A stretch of 27,399 nt of DNA from Coemansia sp. RSA 922 (GCA_027577415.1 JANBQS010000190.1:1-27399); one strand, 5' to 3'. Shown: positions 9,290 through 18,378, counted from the stretch's first letter. Translations and numbers: made by a program. The notes: generated by a model from the letters alone, not told the origin.

Positions 9290-9361
9290 TGCCCATTATC
9301 GGAATCGAACCGATGATCTTCTGTTTACAAGACAGACGCTGTGCCTCTTAGCCAAAGGGGC
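9290..9361 (-). tRNA. tRNA-Thr(UGU)
   Basis: A 72-nt cloverleaf can be drawn: acceptor GCCCCTT/AATGGGC, a 3-bp D stem GCT/AGC with GG in the loop, anticodon arm TCTGT-CTTGTAA-ACAGA (anticodon TGT, reading ACA), a 5-nt variable loop, T arm ATCGG-TTCGATT-CCGAT, and discriminator A. The A box (TGGCTAAGAGG) and B box (GGTTCGATTCC) match Pol III consensus, and a T6 terminator follows. No intron. One acceptor pair, 5:68, is a C-T mismatch, so a recent loss of function cannot be excluded, though all other elements are intact. CCA is not encoded, as expected in eukaryotes. Confidence 0.9.
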
Positions 9362-10629
9362 GCTCTTTGTGGACTAAACGCCCAAGACTTCTCCTTGCAA
9401 GCATTCAGCTGAAATTATAACCACTACCTCGCCTTTGTATAAACGAAAAAAAATTATCGGCTTCAGAACTCAGCGGGAAGTTATCTTTCCAAAACGCACA
9501 GGGCATCCATATCGACTACCCAACAGACCACTCTCAAGCTTTTAATATCTACACTCCAAGCTTGCGGAATACACTGAGAGGAAACTATATTTATTTGGAT
9601 TAGGATAATTTATTGTGCTTTCTTTCGTGATATTTGAAACAAACTCAGCGCTTAAATGTTGCGCCCCCCCCCAGATGGTGCTTGAATAACCAGGTCAGCT
9701 TTACAAAGAAAGAGTGGATATATTTTGCTTCAATAAAACCTATGAGCTTATCTGCCGTTGAGTGGCCAACTAGGAGCTATTACTTGGCATCAAGAAAGTA
9801 AGCTCAGAGCTGAATAAGCTGTTGGAGGATATAGAGAATAGTAGTACACATGTCTTTTTCTTTTCTTTTTTACTCCCTTGCGCTTTTCTTCTATACCTTT
9901 TTATTATGTATGTATATTGTGGCCATTTTTTGGAGAGGTGCAAGTAAACGACGGTGCATGCGTGATAAACCTACTTTAATAACTGTTATATTTTGATTAG
10001 GTGTTGAATGATTCTGAGCGAGAGCAATTGTAATATCAAATAAGAGACTATCTTTCTAATGATATATATATATAAATAAGTAAAAAAACATTATAACCAA
10101 GAGTGGTGCGAAATAAAATAAAGAAAGGAAAAATATGTACATATTGGTAACCTATCTTTGGCCAGAATACGAGGCTGGAGGTGGAAAGACCACCATTCAT
10201 CGAGCTACAATTTTTTGGTCGTTACAAGTACGACTGCTGCCTTGTGCTGACAGATATTGTTACGGCATATATGCACCTTACAGCAACCCTAAGCAGCACG
10301 AAATGTGCAATACCAGTGATGGGAAGTGCCAAGGGAACACTTGTTGGAGCATATTGGCAAGATATGCAGATAATGGCAATCTGTGGTAGAGTATATACAT
10401 AGAGTGCAGGCTACGATGTCCATTCGGTCTGACAATCAGATAGTCACCTCTAGACTCTTGCAAGTCGCTACAGGAGCTATATCCAACCCGGTACTATTCA
10501 GACACTGATATGCTCCACTCTACGATATTTCAATAGCTTGGGTGATGCAAATGAGAGAAAAATATATGTTGAATTTGACAAGTCGCAAAAAAAAAATTTA
10601 AAAAAATATAGCTTATATAATTGTTGACT
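9362..10629. other. AT-rich non-coding stretch, no gene seen
   Basis: No convincing coding frame: the open frames here are short and have no recognisable motif (for example around 10135-10402). It contains a run of nine C at 9664-9672, a (TA)n tract near 10062-10073 and several A- or T-runs. It may be decayed transposon or spacer DNA, but nothing identifies it. Confidence 0.5.
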
Positions 10630-10696
10630 ACAATCCTTGGGCAGTCGGTCGCTCCGGACAGTATATATAGCGACTTGCCGTTACCCCAAGGATTGT
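10630..10696. repeat. 12-bp perfect inverted repeat, long hairpin
   Basis: ACAATCCTTGGG at 10630-10641 is the exact reverse complement of CCCAAGGATTGT at 10685-10696. Inside, GTCGCT (10648-10653) pairs with AGCGAC (10669-10674), leaving a 15-nt loop that contains TATATAT. The pieces between are only partly complementary. It could be the core of a small non-autonomous element, an RNA hairpin or a regulatory cruciform. No flanking target-site duplication could be established. Confidence 0.65.
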
Positions 10697-11131
10697 CAGG
10701 TGAAGACCGCTCATCATCGGGTTTCGAACTAGTGGCCAGCCGATTCGAGTCCTAGAGTTTCAACTCCCCAATTATTTTGAGCTAAATTGACCAGGACACC
10801 TGCTCCTGATACTAGTTATCATTGGCCGACTATTTATGACGCATGGTTTCATTGTCTCAGTGCATGGCCCACAATCAACTTAAATGTCCTTTTGTTGGTT
10901 GGGTGTTTGCATACATGACCGCGAAACATGGAAAAAAGGCTTGGAGGTTAGAGCGAAAAAAAAAAGATTTTTTCATTTTCTTTTCTAGTTTATCGCCCCT
11001 ATCATTTACACTTATTTTTCTTTCTCTTCTTACTAATGACATAACACTACACAAAATGCGCAAAAGGTATTGGTAGCTGCAATAGTCTACACATACAATG
11101 ATACGATTACACATAGACTTCTTCAACCACC
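10697..11131. other. non-coding stretch with B-box-like fragments
   Basis: Contains GATTCGAGTCC at 10742-10752, one base from the Pol III B-box consensus, and on the other strand an AGTTCGAAACC-type sequence at about 10731-10742. Neither sits in a foldable T arm, so no tRNA is called; old tRNA or SINE-like remains are possible. A poly-A/T-rich stretch lies at 10955-11030. No protein gene seen. Confidence 0.35.
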
Positions 11132-11400
11132 GACCAGACTGACAGGATGACCTGTCTTGCTAAGGCTTGGCTTTTCGCAGGTAAATTGGCCTGGTGCAAG
11201 TAATCATATAGCACGCCTTCCTTTCTGGCAGTGGGGCGATGGCCCCACTCTTAGCACCACCTGACCCACCAGTTCCATGCATGGTCAAGGTTTTTGTTGG
11301 TTTGATGACCAACAAGGTGTATATATGCAGTTACTTCTGCATCAGACCAGCCTTGGCGCTGGAGCGTCCCGGAAAGCCTCAATAGAGACTGGTCATTTTT
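11132..11400 (+). ncRNA. candidate structured RNA (hairpin cluster with terminal T-run)
   Basis: Dense perfect stems occur within 270 nt: GACAGG/CCTGTC (11141-11156, 4-nt loop), AGTGGGGC/GCCCCACT (11230-11249, 4-nt loop), TTGTTGGT/ACCAACAA (11294-11315, 6-nt loop) and ATGCAG/CTGCAT (11325-11342, 6-nt loop). GACCAG at 11132-11137 can pair with CTGGTC at 11389-11394 as a closing stem; the second GACCAG at 11345 competes for the same partner. Five T follow at 11396-11400. An A-box-like TTGCTAAGGCTTGG (11157-11170) and a weak B-box-like GGTTTGATGACC (11299-11310) lie inside. I could not match it to tRNA, U1-U6, SRP, RNase P or MRP RNA by eye. The strand is inferred from the T-run. Confidence 0.3.
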
Positions 11401-11977
11401 ACAATGTTGGTGGTATACAAATCAAGTTTTGCGTTAAATCCGGATTTTAAAGAGTGTGAAAAAAAATTACAAAGTTAATTGAATACATAGTTGAAGAATA
11501 TTATTAGCTATTGAGTAGGACATCAATAACCTATTGTCAACTGATCAGTCTAGTTTTCTTGCTAGTGGAATATTGTTTGCAATAAATATATGTGGATATG
11601 TTGATAATAATTATTGGTACATTAATCTTTGGAGAATTGCGCTGGACGGATTACCCTTGTGTCACAATGCTTGTATTTTCACACGCTCTTTGAAATTTGG
11701 ATTAGACACAAAAAATTCTTAGCATATCACTGGCATTGCAAATAAGATCCGCCTCTATAGTGGCTATTCAGGGTGCCCAATCTACTTACCAGTTCATTCA
11801 AGGGCCCGTCCAACAGAAGAGCAGGCGGACAATGGAACACCACACATTATAGCCGAGCAGTCACCTACACAAGCACGCCCTAATGACCTGCACTGCGAGA
11901 ATGGCTTGACCAATGCGCTCATATCACAGGGGTTAACGATCCCCAATATTGACATATATTTAAAGAGATAAAAAAGA
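11401..11977. other. AT-rich non-coding stretch
   Basis: No credible gene. A 62-codon frame at 11534-11722 has no recognisable motif, and the frames from 11760 to 11970 are broken by stops. This may be decayed sequence belonging to the recombinase relic that follows, but no motif proves it. Confidence 0.4.
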
Positions 11978-12229
11978 GTGAAACGCGGGAAACTTAACAG
12001 CAGGCGGGCACATTGGACAACTTGGTGTTTAGCTCATCAGCAGGACCCAATCGTTAGAAATGAGGCAGAGTTGGCAGGCTTCCTATTGAGCGGCAATTGC
12101 TCAGGAAATCATAAGCAAACTATTAAAAAGGCTATTTGGTCAGTTTGGACGGTGGCTGGGGTGGACCCACTAATTGATGCACAGCATTTTTTGCACATTA
12201 CCTTCAATACATTTTCCAGAAAAGCATAA
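11978..12229 (+). pseudogene. relic of a tyrosine-recombinase N-terminal (core-binding) domain, copy A
   Basis: Open for 83 codons without an ATG start; an in-frame stop lies at 11969. The peptide carries W-X2-W-C (HWTTWCLAH), then FLLSG, then TIKKAIWSVW. The same order appears in copy B at 12909-13241 (HWCFQNEQ, YLSG, MIKRVVRDVW), so the two are homologous. The helical pattern, with an amphipathic N-terminal helix leading to W-C, resembles the SAM-like DNA-binding domain at the start of tyrosine recombinases of Crypton or DIRS elements. The catalytic domain (R...HxxR...Y) is not visible downstream. I infer a broken transposon fragment; the family assignment is from pattern only. Confidence 0.4.
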
Positions 12230-12908
12230 AATGACAGACAGTGTAGCCCGGCCATAGTACCTCACAACTAACTCAAAAATAAATCTAAAACAGCTACAGC
12301 ATTGCTTGGTGATGTACTAAACTCTGGTTGGTTGCAGGCCGTAAAGAAGAATAAAAATAACCAAAATTAATTGCCAAAGAGAGCTCATGCCAGTTGATAG
12401 GGGTGCTGTCTTGTCTTTTATACTCTCCTGTTGGCTTCACAACATTTGACAAAATGATAAATCGTACTGTTACAAAGTCCTCAAACATGAGTCCTTTGAT
12501 TTGTACTGGGCAGGAATGGCACTCGATTTATCAGTGCGCGCATGAGAGCTTGGCCTACCGCAACAATGGCCTGTGAGAGTTGACCTGTGCCAAATATTTT
12601 GCCTATGTTTGTCACATCATCTGCATTATCGTGTGGTATTTTCATATTTATATGCTTGCCCGCTCAGCATCCAGGTTGGAAATTGGGGAGACTATTTTCT
12701 CATGTTTTGAATTATTATTGCTTAACCCAGTCATTTCACGCCATTTGTATTTTCCCACTTTCACTTGCTATGTTGTCTGAATTACTGAGGGTGATTTGTA
12801 TGTTGGACGATGTACATAGTTGAATATGAATTAAAGTACAGAAAACGAAGCTAAGCCCCAGATACCTACTCCGTAGCTGTTGCGAACGTGTACTACTAAC
12901 TATGCCTA
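12230..12908. other. AT-rich stretch between the two recombinase relics
   Basis: Frames here are short and interrupted. A plus-strand frame around 12394-12576 could be more decayed element sequence because it directly follows relic A, but no catalytic recombinase motif can be seen. No RNA gene, terminal repeat or other feature is evident. Confidence 0.35.
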
Positions 12909-13241
12909 TTATTCCTCAGCCATTCTGACAGCATTCCAAACGTCGCGAACCACCCTCTTAATCATGTGTTTCTGGTCCTTAGAGTAGGTTGTCCCTGAAA
13001 GGTAGTCATTTAGTATATTCTCGGATCGGGTAAAAATGCGTTGTTCATTCTGAAAGCACCAATGTGCCCAACATTTCCAAGCGTTGTTGAGGGTTTTGCG
13101 GGTCTTGTTGGCGACCCTGCTCAAATACTCCGTAATTTGGCCCTCAGACCAATTTGAAATAATAAGTGCATCTCGAAATATCACTACTTCCCTGTGATAC
13201 TCAAGGGGTAGTCTATGGAGCAGAATTGCTACTAAACACTG
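12909..13241 (-). pseudogene. relic of a tyrosine-recombinase N-terminal (core-binding) domain, copy B
   Basis: A minus-strand frame open from 13241 (stop just upstream at 13244-13242) to a TAA at 12909, 110 residues, with no in-frame ATG near the beginning. It contains NWSEGQITEYLSRVANKTRK, then NNAWKCWAHWC, YLSG and MIKRVVRDVWNAV. The ending lines up with copy A. This is the usual shape of a core-binding domain in Crypton/DIRS-type tyrosine recombinases, lacking the catalytic half. The upstream sequence TCTAACAG could be a splice acceptor, so a real exon is an alternative reading, but no partner exon was found. Confidence 0.45.
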
Positions 13242-13298
13242 TTAGATAACCAATGATATTAATAAATATCTAAGCATGAACTATGTGAGATTGGAAAT

Positions 13299-14057
13299 CT
13301 AGAAGAATACTGCCGATGCGGCCACAGCCACCAGGGCAGAGAGCGACATTGCTGGGATCATTCCAACTGCGCCGTTAGTCTTGGATTCAGACTCGCTGAT
13401 CTCATTGTCAGCACCCTTGCCGCTGTCAGCCGAAGAGCTCCCAGATGACGACGACGATGGAGAAGAGGCAGAATCATCATCAGACACCGAGTTATTTCCA
13501 CCCAAAACCGCGCTGCCACCCGATCCAGAGCCGTTGGAGCCATCGACAGAAATGGATACACCTTCACCAATCGAAGGCCCGCCAGCAGCAGGGTTGGCCG
13601 GTGGCGAAGTTGGCTGGTTGGGAACTGGCACAGAGGCACCAGCACCGCCGTTGTTCACGTTACCGGGAGAAGGAACTGGCTTTGGCTCATCGGCAGAAAT
13701 GTTTACAGGATTATCACCAATGTTTCCCACATTGGCAGGCGGGTTGACGACGGCGTCACCACCGCCGGGAGTGGGCTTGCTGGAAGGCGGCGAGGGGACA
13801 ACAGGGGCAGAAGGATTAGGTGTCGGGGTGGGGATGACGGGTGCGACCGGAGGAGAGGGGATGTGTGGTTCGTTGCTGTTGGAGATAAAAATGGGCTCGC
13901 CAATGTTGCCATCGTCAATATTTCCACCGCCGCCGCCAATATTTGGCGGGGCAGAGGAGGGTACACTCGGTGCGCTGTTAGAGTTTGAGCTCTGGGCATT
14001 GGCTACTGCGGCGGCCAGCACAGCGCAGAGGGTAAAAGTAGAGACGGAAAGCTTCAT
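13299..14057 (-). CDS. GPI-anchored, Pro/Ser/Gly-rich cell-surface protein, 252 aa
   Basis: Starts at ATG 14057. Residues 1-21 form a secretion signal (MKLSVSTFTLCAVLAAAVANA, cut expected after Ala21). The body is low complexity: Pro/Ser-rich repeats, Gly runs, then Ser/Asp-rich. N-glycosylation sequons include NIS, NGS and NNS, and Ser/Thr/Pro density predicts O-mannosylation. The last 20 or so residues (from Met233) are hydrophobic and are preceded by a small-residue site (Asn228-Gly229-Ala230) fitting a GPI omega site. No catalytic domain is present, so it is most likely a wall-attached mannoprotein or spacer. There are no cysteines outside the signal peptide, so it is not a CFEM or hydrophobin protein. 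Confidence 0.8.
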   Translation of the reverse strand: MKLSVSTFTLCAVLAAAVANAQSSNSNSAPSVPSSAPPNIGGGGGNIDDGNIGEPIFISNSNEPHIPSPPVAPVIPTPTPNPSAPVVPSPPSSKPTPGGGDAVVNPPANVGNIGDNPVNISADEPKPVPSPGNVNNGGAGASVPVPNQPTSPPANPAAGGPSIGEGVSISVDGSNGSGSGGSAVLGGNNSVSDDDSASSPSSSSSGSSSADSGKGADNEISESESKTNGAVGMIPAMSLSALVAVAASAVFF

Positions 14058-14425
14058 TTTAGGGTTTAAGGAAGCGAGGGAAGAGTGAGGTAAAAGGCGT
14101 AATAATAGACGTGTCTAAAAGTAGAGCGTGAGGAGGAGGATAAATGCGATTGGTATTTAGAAAAGCAAAAGAGTAGAGAGGGCGAGGTGAGGATGTTATA
14201 ACTGACACCACTTTCTGGTTCGCCAGTCATGAGATGGGCTAAACAACAAAAAAGAACAGGATCTGAGGGAGATTGACACCCTTTTGGCGGTCCCTTTCAA
14301 ACAACTTTTAGGTATATACTGGTCGAGCGATCCCCAGTAGCATGCACTCCGCTGCCGATCTGCACTAAGACATTTGCATTTCCAGCTTTCCAGCCCGCAT
14401 GGACCGAATTCCAAGAATAGTCCGT
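14058..14425. other. intergenic region between GPI protein gene and TRM13
   Basis: Holds the promoter of the GPI-anchored protein gene and the 3' flank of TRM13, both on the minus strand. A minus-strand CCAAT lies near 14148-14152, about 95 nt before the ATG. Otherwise nothing recognisable. Confidence 0.4.
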
Positions 14426-16048
14426 TCAGGGAGCTGTTGTTGTGGTTCCCAGTAGTGCCAGGTTTTCAGGTGACGTCGAGCGAGTTGTATAGTAGACGAG
14501 CGCTGCGTCTTTCATGCCCAGGTTTTGGCGAACGAATGCGAGTCGCCCGATATCTAGAAACCTCTTTACTGCATGGCCGGCGCGCATGCGCTGGTCGAAC
14601 GATAGTCCCGAGTAGTGAGCTGCCTGATCCGCACCTTGGCCATCTTGCTGTTGTTGTTGTTGATCGTCAGTTGACTGGGATGGAGTGGGGGCATTTACAG
14701 CCCAACTGGACATTGTTGTCAGGTGCTGGAACTCGTCCCGTTGGCTATCGCACCACTCACTCGCGCCAGAGCCATGTGTTGTCGCCGTAGACAAGTGCAT
14801 ATGGTCAACGTACATCGAGTATTTGCATACTTGGTGGCAGCACAGCGCAATCGCAACTCCGGCAACAGATCCGCCGGCCTGCTGATACCGCTCCAGACAC
14901 TTTATTGTCAAGTCAGTAGCGGCACCGCACAAGTGCTTCGAGTAGGCGACAATAGGCCGCAGCTGTATGGCGCCGGTTGCGGGGTCAATTGTTTGCAGCG
15001 TTGGGATTTTAGACAGATCCAGGTCGCGGATGTCAATATAGATCCGCTCAAACCGATGGTGCAAGGGCTCAGCCGCGCTATCCTGCTCGCCAATGTTATA
15101 CTTTTGACGAAAGTTTTTGCGGTCGACCAAGATGATGCTGCTATCGCTGCCCTCTGGTCCAGGATTAAGTGCGGCGTGCACATACACTGACAGCTCGCCC
15201 TTGCCAGCACCAAATTCGATAAACGCATATCGCTTATCCAACAGGCCTCGCTTTTCCAAGTGTCCAATTAGTGACGACTGCTGCAATGCGTGTTTTGGAT
15301 TAGTCTTTGCGTGCGAGCGCTCCTCTAGCGCAGAGTGCGTGCAGCTGTCCACCGGAAAGTCCTCGGTTAGGCGAACAAGCTCTAGTAAATCATCCAGCTC
15401 CGCCGACTCTACATCCTCTGGTGTCGCCGATACGGACTGCAGATACGCAGTGACTACTGGACGAAGAAGGCGCCTGACAGTGGCCTCGTTCAGTGGCGCA
15501 GAATTGGTGCGCGCCTGCTGTTCATGCGAAGAGGGATTCAGATCGCCAAACACCTTTGAGCTCGTCGTGCCCAAGTATATGCGCTCGCCAGGCGGGACCA
15601 TCAGTCGCGCATCGGCTTTCGCAAGCGCCTCCTCGCTCCACAGCTGCCCGCACTCGTCAAACGACTTTTCGGCGTAGCCTGGCGGCAGCAAAGACACGTT
15701 GCAGTCAATGTTGGTAAACGCTGGGCGGATCGCTGGCGGCCGCGAGTTGCAGAGTGACTCCATGTGCTTTTTGAGCTTACCCAAGTCGACAGAGTGCGAC
15801 GGGTCGTAGGGGCACGGCACTCTACGCATAGCCGACTTTGCGCTACCGCTGTCGCTTACCACCATGTGCTCGCCGCAATACTTGTTTTCCGCCTTAGTTA
15901 AAAGCCGACAGTAGCGGCCCTTGCCTGCCACGAAAAAGTGGCAGCGGCTATCGCCGTCAACTGGCGCCTGCGTTAGATACTCTGACTTGTCGCGGTTGGT
16001 CTTGGCTCGCTTGTTCTGCGGTTCATGGTCTTCGGCGGTAGCTCCCAT
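14426..16048 (-). CDS. TRM13: tRNA 2'-O-methyltransferase TRM13, 540 aa
   Basis: Starts at ATG 16048 (MGATAEDHEP); an upstream in-frame extension has no ATG. The TRM13 domain order is complete: a CCCH zinc finger (C36, C47, C58, H61 in RCHFFVAGKGRYCR...KYCGEH), a U11-48K-type CHHC finger (C79, H85, H95, C100 in VPCPYDPSHS...), then the catalytic domain with the SAM-binding turn FIEFGAGKGEL (276-286) and the family signature KHLCGAATDLT in the C-terminal half, followed by ALCCHQ. A Gln run (DDQQQQQQDG) sits in a variable loop. In yeast Trm13 methylates the ribose at position 4 of tRNA acceptor stems (Gly, Pro, His). No transit peptide, so cytosolic or nuclear. It lies downstream of the TypA gene on the same strand, 143 nt apart. 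Confidence 0.92.
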   Translation of the reverse strand: MGATAEDHEPQNKRAKTNRDKSEYLTQAPVDGDSRCHFFVAGKGRYCRLLTKAENKYCGEHMVVSDSGSAKSAMRRVPCPYDPSHSVDLGKLKKHMESLCNSRPPAIRPAFTNIDCNVSLLPPGYAEKSFDECGQLWSEEALAKADARLMVPPGERIYLGTTSSKVFGDLNPSSHEQQARTNSAPLNEATVRRLLRPVVTAYLQSVSATPEDVESAELDDLLELVRLTEDFPVDSCTHSALEERSHAKTNPKHALQQSSLIGHLEKRGLLDKRYAFIEFGAGKGELSVYVHAALNPGPEGSDSSIILVDRKNFRQKYNIGEQDSAAEPLHHRFERIYIDIRDLDLSKIPTLQTIDPATGAIQLRPIVAYSKHLCGAATDLTIKCLERYQQAGGSVAGVAIALCCHQVCKYSMYVDHMHLSTATTHGSGASEWCDSQRDEFQHLTTMSSWAVNAPTPSQSTDDQQQQQQDGQGADQAAHYSGLSFDQRMRAGHAVKRFLDIGRLAFVRQNLGMKDAALVYYTTRSTSPENLALLGTTTTAP

Positions 16049-16191
16049 GGTTACAATACGAGCGGTAATTACAATGGTTATCAAAGATATATGACAATGT
16101 CAAATGTCACCCAAATCCCACAGAGCAAATGATAATTCTCACATATCTCCGTGTTTATAAGATAATATGGGCAACTCAGAGCAAAATATAT

Positions 16192-18378
16192 CTATTCTAA
16201 GAGCTCGTCGATATCGCTGACCCGTCTCCGCGAGAGCTGCTTGCGCTTCGTAGAGTCCAAAATTTGCTTGCGCAGCCGAATCTGCGTTGGAGTGACTTCA
16301 ATGGCCTCATCGGGATTGACATAGGCAATGACCTCCTCCAGCGTCCAGGGCTTGACCGGAGTCAGGCGAATGGTTTCGTCCTTGCCAGCAGCGCGGATGT
16401 TCGTCAGTTGCTTGGCCTTGGTTGGGTTCACATCCAAGTCATTGCCGTCCTTGCTCAACTCGCCGACAACCATACCTGGGTAGACTTCATCGCTGTTACG
16501 GACAAAGAGCCGTCCACGAGGCTCGATTGTATTGAGGGCATAGGACGTGGCCGTGCCCAGCGACATGCACACCATGCTAGCCTTGCGAGACTTTTCAAAC
16601 GCTCCCACATACTCATCGTAGCGGAGGAATGCGTGGTTCATCACGCCGGTTCCATGAGTGTCGTTCTTGAACTCTGAGGCATATCCAAGAAGACCGCGGG
16701 TAGGAATGTGGAAAACCATGCGTGCCTTATCAGCCAGATCCGAAAAGTTCTTGAGCTCGCCCTTGCGCTTCGTCAGCTTCTCGATAACAACGCCCGACGA
16801 CTCATGGTCGACATCGATAGTAATCTCCTCAAAGGGCTCGAGGATTTGCCGCGCGTTTTCGGGATTCTTCTTGAACAACACGCGTGGCGGCGTAACTGAA
16901 AGCTCAAAGCCCTCACGTCTCATCGTCTCGATCAGCACCGACAGCTGAAGCTCGCCGCGTCCGCGCACCTCCAGTGCTTCAGACTTGCCGTCATCGACAA
17001 CTTGCAAGGCAACATTGATTTCAGCCTCGCGACGCAGGCGGTCGCGGATCATACCCGACGTCAGCTGCGAGCCTTCGCGACCAGCCAGTGGCGAGTCATT
17101 GACTGAGAACGTCACCGAGATGGTTGGCGGATCGACGGGGATAAACTCGAGCGCCTGTGAAATATCGAGTCCAGCAATGGTGGAGTTGACGCTGACAGTA
17201 GGCACGCCGCTAATAGCAACAACGTCACCAGCACCGGCTTGGGCCATTTCGATCTGCTGAACACCACTGCGCAAGAACAGCTTTGTGACTTTGCCCTCTT
17301 CCTTTACGTTGCTGGTGCCTGGCTCTAGCACGCGGATTCTGTCACCCACACGCACAGTACCGCTAGTAATGCGGCCTAGAGCGCACTTTCCCAAGTACGA
17401 GTTAGCTTCGAGCTGAGTGACCAGCATGGAGAATGGTGCACCAGAGCGCTCACCCTTTGGCGGCGGTACTCTTGCAATAATCGCATCAAGCAATGGCAAC
17501 ATGGTGCCGCTGGCCTTCTGACCCTTGCTTGCTGCATCGACATACGTGCTCACTTGCCCAAGGTCGCTCGAGCACCAACCTTCCTTTGCCGAGGCGTACA
17601 TCAGCTCGTAGGCCGTCTGCTCGTCAGACGCACCCAGCGCCATAAACAGCTCCAGCAATTCAGAGTCGACCTCGTCTGGGCGACTAGTAGGGCGGTCAAC
17701 CTTGTTAAGTACTACCAATGGAGTCAGGCCGCGAGCAAGTGCCTTGGTCAGTACAAATTTAGTCTGCGCCATGGGACCCTCGGTCGCATCTACTACCAAA
17801 ACAACGCTGTCAACCATGGACAAAATGCGCTCGACTTCGCCTCCGAAATCCGCATGTCCGGGTGTGTCGATAATATTGATCCGGTGTCCGTTGTACACTA
17901 GCGACGTCACTTTTGACAAAATAGTGATACCGCGCTCCTTTTCCAAGGCATTCGAGTCCATAACACGCGTCTCTTGCATGGCAGCAGATCCCGAAAGCGC
18001 GCCCGACTGCTTGAGCAAGCAGTCTACCAGTGTAGTTTTGCCGTGGTCAACATGAGCAATAATTCCAATATTCCGAATTCTATCCATGGGGATCATGTCT
18101 CCCAGGTCAACTGTCGAGCTTGTATTGGCAGCGGAATCGGCTCCAGCAGAAGAAGCAGTGGCGGTAGCTGACGACGAATATAAACGACTTCCACATACCC
18201 GGGTAGGTGGCAGCGTTAGGTGACGGCCAGAAAGGAGGCCTAACCCAGTCGGATAGTTGGTCTTAGTGCCAGTCGCAGCGCACAGAGTCAGTGAGCGACT
18301 GCTCGATCTACCAACAGCGAGCTTGGCACTTGCCAGCCGGGATACCCGACGGCCAGAAATGCGAATTGACGCCTGCAT
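16192..18378 (-). CDS. BipA/TypA-family translational GTPase, mitochondrial type, 728 aa
   Basis: I start at ATG 18378 (MQASIRISGRR); the frame extends upstream but those residues are leader-like. The first 90 or so residues are Arg/Ser-rich without acidic residues, a typical mitochondrial presequence. The GTPase core has G1 AHVDHGKT (108-115), G2 ERGITI, G3 DTPGHADFG and G4 NKVD. The C-terminal part carries the TypA-specific features: EVYPGMVVGE, NPTKAKQLTNIRA, GKDETIRLTP and TPTQIRLRKQILD, so this is BipA/TypA rather than LepA/Guf1 or EF-G. Bacterial TypA has about 605 residues, so the extra length is the leader plus small insertions. In bacteria and plastids it binds the ribosome and aids subunit assembly under stress. 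Here a role with mitochondrial ribosomes is inferred. It is head to head with the AK6 gene. Confidence 0.88.
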   Translation of the reverse strand: MQASIRISGRRVSRLASAKLAVGRSSSRSLTLCAATGTKTNYPTGLGLLSGRHLTLPPTRVCGSRLYSSSATATASSAGADSAANTSSTVDLGDMIPMDRIRNIGIIAHVDHGKTTLVDCLLKQSGALSGSAAMQETRVMDSNALEKERGITILSKVTSLVYNGHRINIIDTPGHADFGGEVERILSMVDSVVLVVDATEGPMAQTKFVLTKALARGLTPLVVLNKVDRPTSRPDEVDSELLELFMALGASDEQTAYELMYASAKEGWCSSDLGQVSTYVDAASKGQKASGTMLPLLDAIIARVPPPKGERSGAPFSMLVTQLEANSYLGKCALGRITSGTVRVGDRIRVLEPGTSNVKEEGKVTKLFLRSGVQQIEMAQAGAGDVVAISGVPTVSVNSTIAGLDISQALEFIPVDPPTISVTFSVNDSPLAGREGSQLTSGMIRDRLRREAEINVALQVVDDGKSEALEVRGRGELQLSVLIETMRREGFELSVTPPRVLFKKNPENARQILEPFEEITIDVDHESSGVVIEKLTKRKGELKNFSDLADKARMVFHIPTRGLLGYASEFKNDTHGTGVMNHAFLRYDEYVGAFEKSRKASMVCMSLGTATSYALNTIEPRGRLFVRNSDEVYPGMVVGELSKDGNDLDVNPTKAKQLTNIRAAGKDETIRLTPVKPWTLEEVIAYVNPDEAIEVTPTQIRLRKQILDSTKRKQLSRRRVSDIDELLE

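Noticed and set aside
10135..10402. Two overlapping frames of 73-84 codons
   Set aside because: No motif, no promoter-like leader, composition as in random AT-rich DNA.
10704..10720. C-box-like ATGATGA on the minus strand followed by CTGA, suggesting a C/D snoRNA
   Set aside because: The two boxes are only about 15 nt apart and there is no terminal stem; the guide region would be too short.
10720..10760. Possible tRNA (B-box-like GATTCGAGTCC and opposite-strand AGTTCGAAACC)
   Set aside because: No T stem, anticodon stem or acceptor can be paired on either strand; at most a decayed remnant.
13381..14088. A 235-codon plus-strand frame over the GPI-protein gene
   Set aside because: The mirror of a Pro/Ser/Gly-rich low-complexity gene; the minus-strand frame has a signal peptide, sequons and a GPI tail, which the plus frame lacks.
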